A DNA stretch of 42,854 nucleotides from Jeotgalibaca caeni (GCF_028863945.1 NZ_JARBEA010000018.1:1-42854), one strand, 5' to 3'; counted from the stretch's first letter, positions 34,174-42,763 are shown. Notes: generated by a model not told the origin, from the letters alone. Translations and numbers: made by a program.

Positions 34174-35994
34174 TCAAACGTTTTTTATTTCTTTTGTTAA
34201 AACTAAAATTCGTTCCACTGCATCATCCAAGTATTGGATCGTATCTTTGAGGGGCTGATCAGTCGTAATATCTACTCCAGCTACAGCTGCCGCTTCAGCA
34301 GGCACATACTGGTCACCTGTTCCTAAGAATTCCAACCACCGCTCTACAGCCGGCTGCCCTTCTGCCTTCACTTTCAAGAACGCTTGGGTCGCAATCGTCA
34401 ATCCTGCAGAATACGTATAAGAATATAAGCCCATGTAGTAATGGATTTGACGCATCCAAGTCAGTTCTGCGCCTGGATTGATTTCAACTGCATCGCCCCA
34501 GAATGCTTCCAAAACAGAACGCTTGATTTCACTCAACTTGTTCGCATCGAAGCTTTGTCCTGCATCCACTAACTTATAGACTTCCCGTTGGTAGGCAGCT
34601 TCCAGTAAATGAGTGACGAAATTGTGGAAATACGTGTCCGCCAACATTTTGGTTAACGCAAAGCGTTCCATACGTGGGTCATCTGTATTGCGTGTCAGTG
34701 AATCGGTTAAGAGCAACTCATTAAAGGTAGATGGTCCCTCAATCAAGTAGAGCGATGGATCAGCACCAACGACTGCATTGTTTTCGTTCGCCAGAATCAT
34801 TTGTCCCGCATGCCCAAGCTCATGAATCAGCGTGTAAACATTGCTTAAGTGATTGGTCCAGGACATCAAAATGTATGGATGTGCTTGGTTAGCAGCAATT
34901 CCGGTACAGAAGCCACCAGTCGATTTCCCTTTGTTTTGGGCAAAATCTATCCAACGTTCTGGATAAGCTTTCATAATCATTTCCGTATACTCTTCACCAA
35001 GAACCCCAATGGCTTCTTTCACCATTTTCGCCGACTCTTCGATTGTAACAGGCGGAGAATATTCTGGATCCAAGTCAATTTTCAAGTCCGCATACGTCAT
35101 CTTGTCAAGACCTTGCACTTCTTTGACGTGCGTAATGTATTTCTGCATGACCGGTGCCAGCTCCGTCATAATGACATCGATTTGACGGTGATACATATCG
35201 CGGTCTACTTCTTGATCATACAACAAATAATCAAAAACAGAATCAAATCCCCGCATGGTTGCCAACGTTTTTTCTTTTTGAACTTGCGTATAGTACGCTT
35301 GCGCCACCACATTTTCGTACTGCTTCAATACACTCGAAAATTTATCAAAGGCAGCACGACGAATCGCTGCATCAGTGTGGTACATGTAGTGATCTTCATA
35401 CAAAACGAAGCTGAGTGGATACTCCACTCCGTCCACCGTAAAGGTGCCAAAGTCCATATCCGCTAGACGAGCTTGTTCAAATACATCTTCTGGCGCATGC
35501 AACGTCGGAGCAAGTTCAGCCAAAGCCTTTTCCACTGCTGGATCCAGCTGGATTTTCTTATTTGCTTTTACTTTTCGAATAAAGGACTGATATTTTGGTT
35601 CTGTAGCCGCAACTTCATCCAAGACTTCATCTGGCACTTTGGACAGCTCGGAATCAAATGAAGACAGCGCTGCAGACAAATTCGCCGTCAAATTGTTCAT
35701 CCTCCGGGATAAGGATGTATTTTCTGGATCTGTTACGTCCGCTGATTGCGGCAAGAAAGAGTAGTGATTTGTCATGGAAAACTGAATCAAGATTGCTTCG
35801 TAATCTGCCATGGCTTTCAATATGGTTTCTTTATCACGTAACGTTCCTTCATAATTCTGAGTAAATCGGCTCACAGCCTCTTTCAATTCTTCAACCGCTC
35901 TATCAAAATCTTCCCGTGTTGCAAACAAAGCAGTCAAGTCCCACGTTAGCTCTACCGGTACTTCCGAACGGTGTTTCATTTCTTCCACTTTCAT
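34174..35994 (-). CDS. pepF: Oligoendopeptidase F
   Basis: The 606-residue M3-family cytosolic metallopeptidase cuts medium-length peptides. RSEVPVELTWDLTALF is the family's N-terminal signature. The zinc site is TLIHELGHAG (HExxH) with the third ligand in YLIEGPSTFNELLLTD. MRQIHYYMGLYSYTYSAGLTIATQAF is a conserved C-terminal block. Either a TTG at 35997 or the next-codon ATG at 35994 can start it. I prefer ATG, 9 nt after AGGAG. It has an extended -10 (TGTTAGAAT, 36035-36043) and is monocistronic. Confidence 0.96.
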   Translation of the reverse strand: MKVEEMKHRSEVPVELTWDLTALFATREDFDRAVEELKEAVSRFTQNYEGTLRDKETILKAMADYEAILIQFSMTNHYSFLPQSADVTDPENTSLSRRMNNLTANLSAALSSFDSELSKVPDEVLDEVAATEPKYQSFIRKVKANKKIQLDPAVEKALAELAPTLHAPEDVFEQARLADMDFGTFTVDGVEYPLSFVLYEDHYMYHTDAAIRRAAFDKFSSVLKQYENVVAQAYYTQVQKEKTLATMRGFDSVFDYLLYDQEVDRDMYHRQIDVIMTELAPVMQKYITHVKEVQGLDKMTYADLKIDLDPEYSPPVTIEESAKMVKEAIGVLGEEYTEMIMKAYPERWIDFAQNKGKSTGGFCTGIAANQAHPYILMSWTNHLSNVYTLIHELGHAGQMILANENNAVVGADPSLYLIEGPSTFNELLLTDSLTRNTDDPRMERFALTKMLADTYFHNFVTHLLEAAYQREVYKLVDAGQSFDANKLSEIKRSVLEAFWGDAVEINPGAELTWMRQIHYYMGLYSYTYSAGLTIATQAFLKVKAEGQPAVERWLEFLGTGDQYVPAEAAAVAGVDITTDQPLKDTIQYLDDAVERILVLTKEIKNV

Positions 35995-36054
35995 CAAGGC
36001 ATTCTCCTATCTGGAAACTTAAAATATAATTAGAATTCTAACATACAAAAGAGA

Positions 36055-36088
36055 AAAATAGCGCACAAATTTCTTTGTACGCTATTTT
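36055..36088. terminator. Terminator of the AEC transporter transcript, bidirectional
   Basis: AAAATAGCG...CGCTATTTT arms with an inner ACAAA/TTTGT stem (36055-36088), starting just after the stop codon of the broken transporter gene. Confidence 0.8.
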
Positions 36089-36089
36089 T

Positions 36090-37013
36090 TTAATTCAATA
36101 ATAAACTGATAATGGGAATGGTCACAACCGATAGAACCGTTGAAAGGAACACATACTTCGTCGCAAACTCTACATTTCCACCGTATTGCGTAGACAACGT
36201 AACGGCCATTGATGGACCCGGCATGGATGCCATGAGGGCAAATACGCCAAGCATCAAGTCGTTGGTTACGATGTTTGCCAATACAAAGTAAACCAGTACG
36301 GGGAAAATCAATAACCGGAAGAAACCGAATAAGTACATGCGCACGTCGGTCAGTGCCTTTTTAATATTAATATTCACCATCGCCATCCCAATCAAAATCA
36401 TGGCTAAAGGTGTCGTGATATTGCCTATGTTGGAAGCCGTAGCCAAGATGGTGGAAGGCAAGGTGATATCGAAAAGAAAAAAGATTAACGACAAAATAGC
36501 AGCAATATTCGCCGGCATAAAGAGCAGTTTGCGGAAGTTAAACTTGTTCTCTGTCCGCCCTTTCGTGAGCAAGTAAATTCCTAACGAGAAAATCAATAAG
36601 CCATTTGGGATATTATAAATGGAAGCATAGAACAATCCGCCGCCACCAAATATCGAGTCAATTACGGCAAAACCCATGAATCCAATGTTCGAAAAAACGG
36701 TCAAGAACTGCATGATTCCTACTTCATCAGCGGAAACCCGAAAGATCTTGGGTGTTAATAAAGACATTAGGAAGGTGAATAAATAGACCATGGTCGCTAA
36801 TAATCATACTAATAAGCTGTCCGCTTTTGAGCCGGCAGCTCCTGCACTTCCTGTTGAACCAATTACCATCGCGGGGATCGTAATATAGTTAATCAACGTT
36901 GCGAAGTTGATGGAAGAATGCTGCTCGAAAATTCGTGCTGAGGCGGCAACATATCCAATCACCACCATCAACATCAAGATAATCATTTGTTGGAAAACAA
37001 CACTTACATCCAT
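36090..37013 (-). pseudogene. AEC-family (auxin efflux carrier-like) transporter interrupted by an in-frame TGA
   Basis: The reading frame opens at 37013 (MDVSVVFQQMIILMLMVVIGYVA) and stops after 69 codons at TGA (36804-36806). Four codons later the same frame continues from 36791 (MVYLFTFLMSLLTPKIFRVS) to a stop at 36090. Reading through the TGA gives about 307 residues, the usual AEC length. The C-terminal half carries typical motifs, PLAMILIGMAMVNINIKKAL and LMASMPGPSMAVTLSTQYGG. There is no frameshift and no ribosome binding site before the internal ATG. A point mutation to TGA (from TGG or CGA) is the simplest explanation. The upstream kinase gene ends 14 bp before it. Confidence 0.85.
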
Positions 37014-37027
37014 TTATTTCTCCTCCT

Positions 37028-37891
37028 TTATTTCTGATACAAGCGTTCGATTAAATACGGTAAGTCCGTCTCAAACTGGACGCCGAAACGCAACTCTGCT
37101 CCACTTTCAATCGTTCGCATAATTACCCGGTGCACATATTCCACCGCTGTTTCCATTGCATAAGACAAAGGTTTACGTTGGAACATGAACCCGCCAATCA
37201 CGCTGCTGAACAAATCACCTGTCCCATCAAAAAGGCCCGGTTGAAGAGGCCCAAACGCATTGGTCATCGTTTGATTTTCATAGTCATAGCTTGCTGCGCC
37301 AACTTTCCCTGCCTCAAAAGAAACTCCAGTAAGCATCACCTTTTGTCGGTTTAAGCTTGCCAATTCTTTTAGCAGCGATTCAATCTGTTCCGGTGTATAC
37401 GGTGCTGGCTGATAGTCTCTTCCGACTAACAGGCTCGCTTCCGTCATATTTGGCAGCAAGACACTGACTTCTTGGCACAGTTTGCGCATTTCTTCCACAT
37501 ACATCGTATCAAATCCAGGATACAAAAAGCCATGATCGCCCATTACAGGGTCTAATACTAGGATTCCGTCCTCTTTCAGGAAGTCCCGCTTCAATTCGCG
37601 AACCAAATTAATTTGTTCAATCGATCCTAAATATCCGACTAGAATTCCGTCAAATTGAATCGATAAAACTTTCCAATGTTGGATAATTTTTTTGATTTCG
37701 CTCGTAAGGTCTAAAAAAGTATAATCTGGGAATCTAACTCCCGTATGTGTGCTTAATAAAGCGGTTGGCAGCACATTCACTGCATTGTTCAAGCAGCTCA
37801 ATACGGGCACTGCTACATTCATGGAAATTCGGCAGCTAGCTGATATGTCTTGAAGCACAAGTACTCTTGGTTGTTGCATCTCGTCGTTCAC
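37028..37891 (-). CDS. pdxK: Pyridoxamine/pyridoxal kinase (PfkB/ThiD-like)
   Basis: The 287-residue ribokinase-like protein phosphorylates B6 vitamers in salvage of pyridoxal phosphate. VLVLQDISASCRISMNVAVPVLSCLN is the ThiD/PdxK-type opening. ILVLDPVMGDHGFLYPGFD supplies the conserved DPVMGD, VLLPNMTEASLL follows, and GLFDGTGDLFSSVIGGF contains the catalytic DGTGD with Asp as anion-hole base. It is divergent from an ECF S-component gene, which supports a vitamin salvage role. An extended -10 (TGGTACAAT) lies at 37930-37938. Confidence 0.9.
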   Translation of the reverse strand: MNDEMQQPRVLVLQDISASCRISMNVAVPVLSCLNNAVNVLPTALLSTHTGVRFPDYTFLDLTSEIKKIIQHWKVLSIQFDGILVGYLGSIEQINLVRELKRDFLKEDGILVLDPVMGDHGFLYPGFDTMYVEEMRKLCQEVSVLLPNMTEASLLVGRDYQPAPYTPEQIESLLKELASLNRQKVMLTGVSFEAGKVGAASYDYENQTMTNAFGPLQPGLFDGTGDLFSSVIGGFMFQRKPLSYAMETAVEYVHRVIMRTIESGAELRFGVQFETDLPYLIERLYQK

Positions 37892-37929
37892 GCCTATTCT
37901 TCTTGTCGATTCTGTATCTCTACTTTCCT

Positions 37930-38008
37930 ATTGTACCAAAAGAATGCCGGCCGTGCGTGAAGAATCGTTTCAAAAAAAAACATCACAGCCTTCGAACCAT
38001 GCTATAAT
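37930..38008. promoter_or_regulatory. Divergent promoters of pdxK and the ECF S-component gene
   Basis: Minus strand: TGG TACAAT (-10 at 37930-37935) for the kinase. Plus strand: TGC TATAAT (-10 at 38003-38008) for the S component. Both are extended -10 elements without clear -35 boxes, about 70 bp apart. Confidence 0.6.
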
Positions 38009-38041
38009 AAGGAAAATGAATTCGAGAGGATGTGCAATGCA

Positions 38042-38551
38042 ATGCATCAACCAAATGGCAAGGTTTCGAAGACCCATCAAATGGTACTCTTTGCCCTTTT
38101 TGCTTCCCTTACGGTCGTAATGACCTTGTTAATTCGCTTTCCCATTCCCTTTGCCCAAGGGTACTTAAATATTGGCGATGGAGTAGTGATGTTGGCAGCA
38201 TTAGTGATGGGACCAGCTGCTGGTTTTTGGGTAGGCAGTATTGGGAGTGCCCTAGCCGACATGATTGCTGGCTATGCCATGTATATGCCTTTTACCTTTT
38301 TTATCAAAGGGTTAGAAGGATATTTCGCTGGCTGGCTTTTTATGAGGACGAAAAAGACGGTCCTATCCGTTGGCGTCGCTGCCGTGTGGATGGCAACCGG
38401 CTACTTATTGACTGATTGGTTTCTATATGGACTGGCCGCTGCGATTGCCGCCTTCCCATTAAACTTGCTGCAAGGTTTGGCTGGTTCAATTGTTTCTGTC
38501 CTTTTATTCCGGATTATTGGACCTATTTTTAAGAGTAAATTTAATATATAA
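38042..38551 (+). CDS. ECF transporter S component, probably for vitamin B6
   Basis: About 169 residues with five to six membrane segments: MVLFALFASLTVVMTLLIRF, then LNIGDGVVMLAALVMGPAAGFWVGSIGSALADM, the alanine/glycine-rich ECF S-component pattern. It would bind a vitamin and dock on the shared EcfT-EcfAA module, which is not in this window. The divergent pyridoxal-type kinase suggests a B6 vitamer; hydroxymethylpyrimidine is the main alternative. The ATG at 38042 is preferred over one at 38030, because GAGAGG directly abuts the latter. Confidence 0.82.
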   Translation: MHQPNGKVSKTHQMVLFALFASLTVVMTLLIRFPIPFAQGYLNIGDGVVMLAALVMGPAAGFWVGSIGSALADMIAGYAMYMPFTFFIKGLEGYFAGWLFMRTKKTVLSVGVAAVWMATGYLLTDWFLYGLAAAIAAFPLNLLQGLAGSIVSVLLFRIIGPIFKSKFNI

Positions 38552-38587
38552 AGAAAGAGGCGGAATTTATTTTCCACCTCTTTCTTT
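38550..38587. terminator. Bidirectional terminator
   Basis: AAAGAAAGAGG and CCTCTTTCTTT (38550-38587) form an 11-bp stem between the convergent S-component and helD genes. Confidence 0.85.
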
Positions 38588-38589
38588 AT

Positions 38590-40851
38590 CTATTCAATTT
38601 CATATGTACTTTCATCGATTCCTTCTAACAACTTCGACTCTTTGTCCGAAACGACTACATATAGTTGATGCATCGCACGGCTAAAGATGGTGTACCAGAT
38701 TTGTTGGCGGCTCTCCTCTTGTACGAAAGCCAACACTTCATCTGTTCCAACCGCGATGACGATATCAAACTCCAACCCTTTTGCTAGTCCGATTGGCATG
38801 ATAATCACTTGATGACTCAAGAAATCATCTTCCTGGTTAATCACTTGGTGCTCGATTCCCCATTCATTCAGTTGTTCGGAGTAAGCTTCGATTCCAGATA
38901 AGTTTGGCGTTAAAATAGCAATCCGTTCTCCGCGAGCGACATGCTCTTGCACAGTTTTTTCAAGCTTGCTGCGGAATTCGGGACTCTTCTCGAACCAGAC
39001 AGTCGGCTTCATACGAGAACGAATCGGCTTAGCAGTGCGGTCTGAAAGACTTGCAAATTGATCAGCAAAAGCCATGATTTCCTTGGTCGAACGGTAGCTG
39101 GTTAACAGCAAGTGCTCTTCCATTTCTTCCTCTTCAAAAATTGTGCCGAGTTCTTTGGTCGCTAATTTATTTTGCCAAATATTTTGATTCAAGTCCCCTG
39201 CCATCACGTAACGAGCACGCGGATAGAGATCTTTCAACAGTTGCAATTGGAATGGTGTGAAGTCTTGCACCTCATCAATACAGATATATTGATACGTTTC
39301 TTGCTTCAATAACCCACGCATTTGCAGGATTAACCCATAAAAGGCAGTCATATCATCAAGCCCTAATTTTTTCTCTTTCAGAGATTCTGCAACGAGAAGA
39401 GCATGCTCATCCCAGCTTTCGCTCGAGACACCAAACTCGTCCAAGTCCATCAATTGAGGAACAACACGCAAGAAATGAATGTATTGAGCAAGGATACGCA
39501 AATGACTTTGATTATTCACTTTTCGTTCGACTCCTCGAAACGCTTGCGCAACGATTTCCCGGCGCATCGTGTTCTCGAGTTTGGTCACATCATGCGTTTG
39601 GCGTTCGAAATAATGAACATCATCTTCATCCATATTTTGTAACGCTTCGTCTACCCATTTCGACTTCACAGCATCTACTTCTAATTCACGTAAACGCGAA
39701 ATAATCATCCGCCGTAAAATTTCCAACTGCGCTGATAAAGAACCTTTGCTTTCGATGGTTCCTTGCATAGCCTCTAGCTCTTCTTTAGAAATTAAAACTT
39801 CCCCATGAAGAACAATATCACGAAACTTCAAGTATTTTTTCTTCAATAGCTTGCTGTAACGCTCAATAGCATGATAGAAAGCAAGGCTGCCCTTTACTGC
39901 TGTAAAAGGAGATACTTTGCTAATATCCATTGGAATAAGCTCGTATGTCGGCATGCGGCGCTTAACAAATTGCGCAAAGGTCGTTCCCTCTACGTTCCAC
40001 TCACCTAATGAAGGCAATACTTGAGAAATATAAGCTTGGAAAATGCGGTTCGGTGAAAACAGTAAAATTTCTTCTGCTTTCAGATGTGCGCGAAAAGCAT
40101 ACAGCATGTACGCAATCTTCTGCATCACTACCACCGTTTTTCCAGATCCAGCAACCCCTTGGATCAATACATTGCGCGCTTTCGTTTCCCGCACAATATA
40201 GTTTTGCTCCTTTTGTAAAGTAGCAATAACCGGAGCCATCTGATTACTCGCTCCACCTTCTAATACTTCTAATAAATAAGGATCGCCCATGACGTTATCC
40301 GTATCAATCATGCCGGTAATGGTTCCCTCTTTCACACGGAATTGGCGCTTCAAGTCTACTTCAAACTTCTGCAGCTCATCACCAAAACGCAATGAAATCT
40401 TGTCTCCCACGTTTGCTTCATAATACAGTGCCGAAATCGGCGCACGCCAGTCAACTACCAGATTCTCTCCTTCGTCAAACAAGGAGCCGATTCCTACATA
40501 GATTTGCTCTAATTCTTCATCCTCTTGCTTCACCGAATGATAATCAATGCGACCAAAATAAGGGTCTTCTTGCATTTTTTCCAGCACTTTCCGGCGCGTT
40601 TGGACTTGATTTAATTCATTACTTTTTATCGTTAGATTTTGCTCAAATTCGCGTAGTTCACCGGAGGATTCCCACATGGCTTCATTGGAACTATTGTTAA
40701 TCCGAATGGAAGAGGATTGCTTCAGCAATTCTTTCTGACGCTCCAGTTTATCAACGTATTCGTCTTGGAGACGTCCTGCTTCCTGTTCGATGACAGAGAT
40801 GACATAATCCATCCGCTCTTGTTCTTGTTGCAGATCTTTATTCTCTACCAT
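38590..40851 (-). CDS. helD: RNA polymerase recycling motor HelD (UvrD-like helicase family)
   Basis: The 753-residue protein has the HelD layout. An N-terminal coiled coil (about residues 1-100, YVISVIEQEAGRLQDEYVDKLERQ...) would reach into the RNA polymerase channel. It then has RIDYHSVKQEDEELEQIYVGIGSLFDE and the SF1 motor, with Walker A IQGVAGSGKTVVVMQKIAYM (about 230-249), motif II ICIDEVQDFTPFQ and motif III GDLNQNIW. HelD uses ATP to release stalled RNA polymerase from nucleic acid. It is monocistronic, and its promoter is overlapped by a palindrome. Confidence 0.93.
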   Translation of the reverse strand: MVENKDLQQEQERMDYVISVIEQEAGRLQDEYVDKLERQKELLKQSSSIRINNSSNEAMWESSGELREFEQNLTIKSNELNQVQTRRKVLEKMQEDPYFGRIDYHSVKQEDEELEQIYVGIGSLFDEGENLVVDWRAPISALYYEANVGDKISLRFGDELQKFEVDLKRQFRVKEGTITGMIDTDNVMGDPYLLEVLEGGASNQMAPVIATLQKEQNYIVRETKARNVLIQGVAGSGKTVVVMQKIAYMLYAFRAHLKAEEILLFSPNRIFQAYISQVLPSLGEWNVEGTTFAQFVKRRMPTYELIPMDISKVSPFTAVKGSLAFYHAIERYSKLLKKKYLKFRDIVLHGEVLISKEELEAMQGTIESKGSLSAQLEILRRMIISRLRELEVDAVKSKWVDEALQNMDEDDVHYFERQTHDVTKLENTMRREIVAQAFRGVERKVNNQSHLRILAQYIHFLRVVPQLMDLDEFGVSSESWDEHALLVAESLKEKKLGLDDMTAFYGLILQMRGLLKQETYQYICIDEVQDFTPFQLQLLKDLYPRARYVMAGDLNQNIWQNKLATKELGTIFEEEEMEEHLLLTSYRSTKEIMAFADQFASLSDRTAKPIRSRMKPTVWFEKSPEFRSKLEKTVQEHVARGERIAILTPNLSGIEAYSEQLNEWGIEHQVINQEDDFLSHQVIIMPIGLAKGLEFDIVIAVGTDEVLAFVQEESRQQIWYTIFSRAMHQLYVVVSDKESKLLEGIDESTYEIE

Positions 40852-40912
40852 TGGTAATCTCCTTTCTTATATCGAGTGATTACACTCTTATTGTTTCTGG
40901 ACAATATATTAA

Positions 40913-40954
40913 ATTATACCACTTCCCGTGCTCTATTTCCATTGCTGCAGCAAT
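40913..40954 (-). promoter_or_regulatory. helD promoter with 14-bp palindrome at the -35
   Basis: Minus strand TGGAAA (40936-40941), 17-bp spacer, TATAAT (40913-40918) with a TGG extension. ATTGCTGCAGCAAT (40941-40954) is a perfect palindrome abutting the -35, a plausible activator or repressor site. Confidence 0.65.
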
Positions 40955-40972
40955 AGAAAGACACCGTGTGCA

Positions 40973-41021
40973 TAAAAAAAATTCCTCTTTCATCTGCGCT
41001 GATTCGCACAAATGAAAGAGG
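40973..41021 (-). terminator. Terminator of the SDR-acetyltransferase operon
   Basis: Arms CCTCTTTCAT (40984-40993) and ATGAAAGAGG (41012-41021) with an inner GTGCG/CGCAG-like stem. It is followed on the minus strand by AA and eight or more T residues. Confidence 0.85.
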
Positions 41022-41032
41022 ACCTTTATTCT

Positions 41033-41653
41033 TTATTGATTCATATCTAAATGATATTCAGAAGCTTCTTTTTCCCAATAAATTTTGTCTTCATCGGTGA
41101 TTTCCCGCAGGACCCGGCAAGGATTTCCTGCTACAACCACATTACTTGGAATATCTTTCGTAACGACAGAGCCAGAACCAATCACCACATTATCACCGAT
41201 CGTGACACCAGGGTTAATGACCGTGTTTCCTCCAACCCAGACACTATTTCCGATTGTAACGGGCTTCCCGTACTCCACATTCATATTTCGAACCGCCGCA
41301 TCAATCGGATGGCTGGCCGTATAGATCTGAACGCGCGGCGCCAAGTAAACATTGTTTCCAATTGTTACATCACATACATCAATGATGATGCAGTCATAAT
41401 TAGCATAGAAATCATCACCAATATAGATGTTGCTGCCATAATCACATCGAAATGGAGGCTCAATGTAGTAATTCTCTCCAATTTTTCCTAACAACTGCTT
41501 GAGGAGCTGCTTCCGTCTTTCCATTTCATTATGACGTGATTCGTTGAACTCGTACGTTAACCGGCGATTCCGGTCATAATCCAACTTCAAGTCCGCTCCT
41601 TCAGCCTTATACAACTTTCCAGCAAGCATTCTGTCTTTTTGATTTTTCATCAT
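41033..41653 (-). CDS. maa: Sugar O-acetyltransferase (maltose acetyltransferase type)
   Basis: The 206-residue protein begins KDRMLAGKLYKAEGADL, the Maa/LacA N-terminal 'Mac' domain. A left-handed beta helix of hexapeptide repeats follows (IGDDFYANYDCIIIDVCDVTIGNNVYLAPRVQIY ... VTIGNSVWVGGNTVINPGVTIGDNVVIGSGSVV). YTASHPIDA contains the catalytic histidine. It acetylates sugars or galactosides from acetyl-CoA; the exact substrate is unknown. Two adjacent ATGs are possible starts. The first overlaps the SDR stop (ATGA), so it is translationally coupled to that gene. Confidence 0.92.
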   Translation of the reverse strand: MMKNQKDRMLAGKLYKAEGADLKLDYDRNRRLTYEFNESRHNEMERRKQLLKQLLGKIGENYYIEPPFRCDYGSNIYIGDDFYANYDCIIIDVCDVTIGNNVYLAPRVQIYTASHPIDAAVRNMNVEYGKPVTIGNSVWVGGNTVINPGVTIGDNVVIGSGSVVTKDIPSNVVVAGNPCRVLREITDEDKIYWEKEASEYHLDMNQ

Positions 41654-42417
41654 TCCTGCCCCTTTTTCTTCTGCTGACGTCCTGCCATTTTCACCACAAA
41701 TTTACGCGGCGCTACTTTTGCTAACACAGCTGCCGTTTTCAAAAGCATACCTGGAACAATAATCGTTTTTCCACGGAACATCTGGCCAATTCCGTACATC
41801 GCGCACTCTTGGGCAGTAATACTCTTCAGTCCAAAAGCAGCACCTGCAACTTGGTTAAATTCCGTATCTACAGGTCCTGGGCAAAGTGCGCCGATATAGA
41901 CATTACTAGAACGCTGTTGCAGTTCTTCATTGAGTGCTACCGTCAAGTTGGTTACATATGCCTTAGAAGCGTAGTAAGCAGCCATGTACGGTCCACCTGG
42001 CATCAGCCCCGCTACAGAAGAAACGTTGAGAATATAGCCGTAATCTTTCGCTATAAAATCTTTCATGAATAGTTTTGTTAAAACAAGAAGAGCTTTAATG
42101 TTCACATCTACCATTTCTAATTCTTTGTCCAAATCAGATTTGCTGAATTCGCCAAACAATCCAAAGCCGGCACAGTTGATCAGGATCGACACATCCATGT
42201 CTTTTGTCTGCTCATACAAGTCATAGCAAGCATCTAAATCTGCTAAGTCGGCTGTAATGATGTGATTATTAGAAGGCAATTCTGCCGCAAGTTCCTCTAA
42301 TCGGTCTCTTCTTCTTGCGACCAGGATGACTGTGTGCCCTTTTCTGCTTAATTGCTTCGCCATCTCCCGACCAATTCCTGAACTTGCTCCAGTAAGTAAT
42401 ACCGTTTCCTTTTTCAT
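41650..42417 (-). CDS. Short-chain dehydrogenase/reductase
   Basis: The 255-residue classical SDR has the NAD(P) motif TGASSGIGREMAKQL (residues 9-23), NCAG (about 85-88), catalytic Ser in ILNVSSVAG and YxxxK in AYYASKAYVTNL, and LCPGPVDTEF. The arginines of ILVARRRDRL after the second strand favour NADP(H). The C-terminal tail is basic (KMAGRQQKKKGQE). The substrate cannot be predicted. It is the first gene of a two-gene operon with the acetyltransferase. A TATACT lies about 35 bp upstream. Confidence 0.93.
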   Translation of the reverse strand: MKKETVLLTGASSGIGREMAKQLSRKGHTVILVARRRDRLEELAAELPSNNHIITADLADLDACYDLYEQTKDMDVSILINCAGFGLFGEFSKSDLDKELEMVDVNIKALLVLTKLFMKDFIAKDYGYILNVSSVAGLMPGGPYMAAYYASKAYVTNLTVALNEELQQRSSNVYIGALCPGPVDTEFNQVAGAAFGLKSITAQECAMYGIGQMFRGKTIIVPGMLLKTAAVLAKVAPRKFVVKMAGRQQKKKGQE

Positions 42418-42506
42418 TCTTTCACATTCCTCTACTCATTGTTGTTTTACTAAGTATACAGGAATCCAAGAAGAACCTCCATCAAATTACCATTCGAGCA
42501 CAAAAC

Positions 42507-42649
42507 GTGCAAGTGAGGCCTAAAAAAAATCCTCACTCATACCAAAATGTCAAAAAGCGTGCAAGTGGGCTCTAAAAAAAGACTCACTTATACCAAAAAT
42601 GCTAAATGCGTGCAAGTGAGGGGTTATTTTAAGCCTCACTTGCACGCAT
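42507..42649. repeat. Intergenic tandem inverted-repeat modules, locus C (tag GCGTGC, core AAGTGAG)
   Basis: Three modules at 42507-42542, 42559-42593 and 42606-42649. Left arms share CGTGCAAGTGAG/GGG. The right arms of the first two end CATACC or TATACC, while the third is a perfect 16-bp stem ending GCACGCAT. Core-to-core spacers are 14, 13 and 14 nt. Modules one and two have A-rich spacers. The block lies between the SDR gene's upstream region and the terminator at 42673. Confidence 0.8.
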
Positions 42650-42672
42650 TTAAATATAGAAGCAACAAAAAA

Positions 42673-42709
42673 AGGTTGAAACGTATCATCATACGCTTCA
42701 ACCTTTTTA
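42673..42709. terminator. Terminator of the gene entering at the right edge, bidirectional
   Basis: AGGTTGAA and TTCAACCT (42673-42704) with an inner CGTAT/ATACG stem and T runs on both strands. It serves the minus-strand gene ending at 42764. Confidence 0.8.
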
Positions 42710-42763
42710 AATGGGTTCTATGTCAAATAGTGTTGGTGGACCAAATGAAAGTCAAAGCGAAGA

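Noticed and set aside
34849-35466. Long plus-strand open frame inside pepF
   Set aside because: It is antisense to a strongly conserved metallopeptidase gene, has no ribosome binding site, and its composition is typical of a reverse-frame shadow.
36804-36806. In-frame TGA as a selenocysteine codon
   Set aside because: AEC transporters are not known selenoproteins, no selenocysteine insertion element or selA/selB gene is visible, and the residue lies in a membrane segment.
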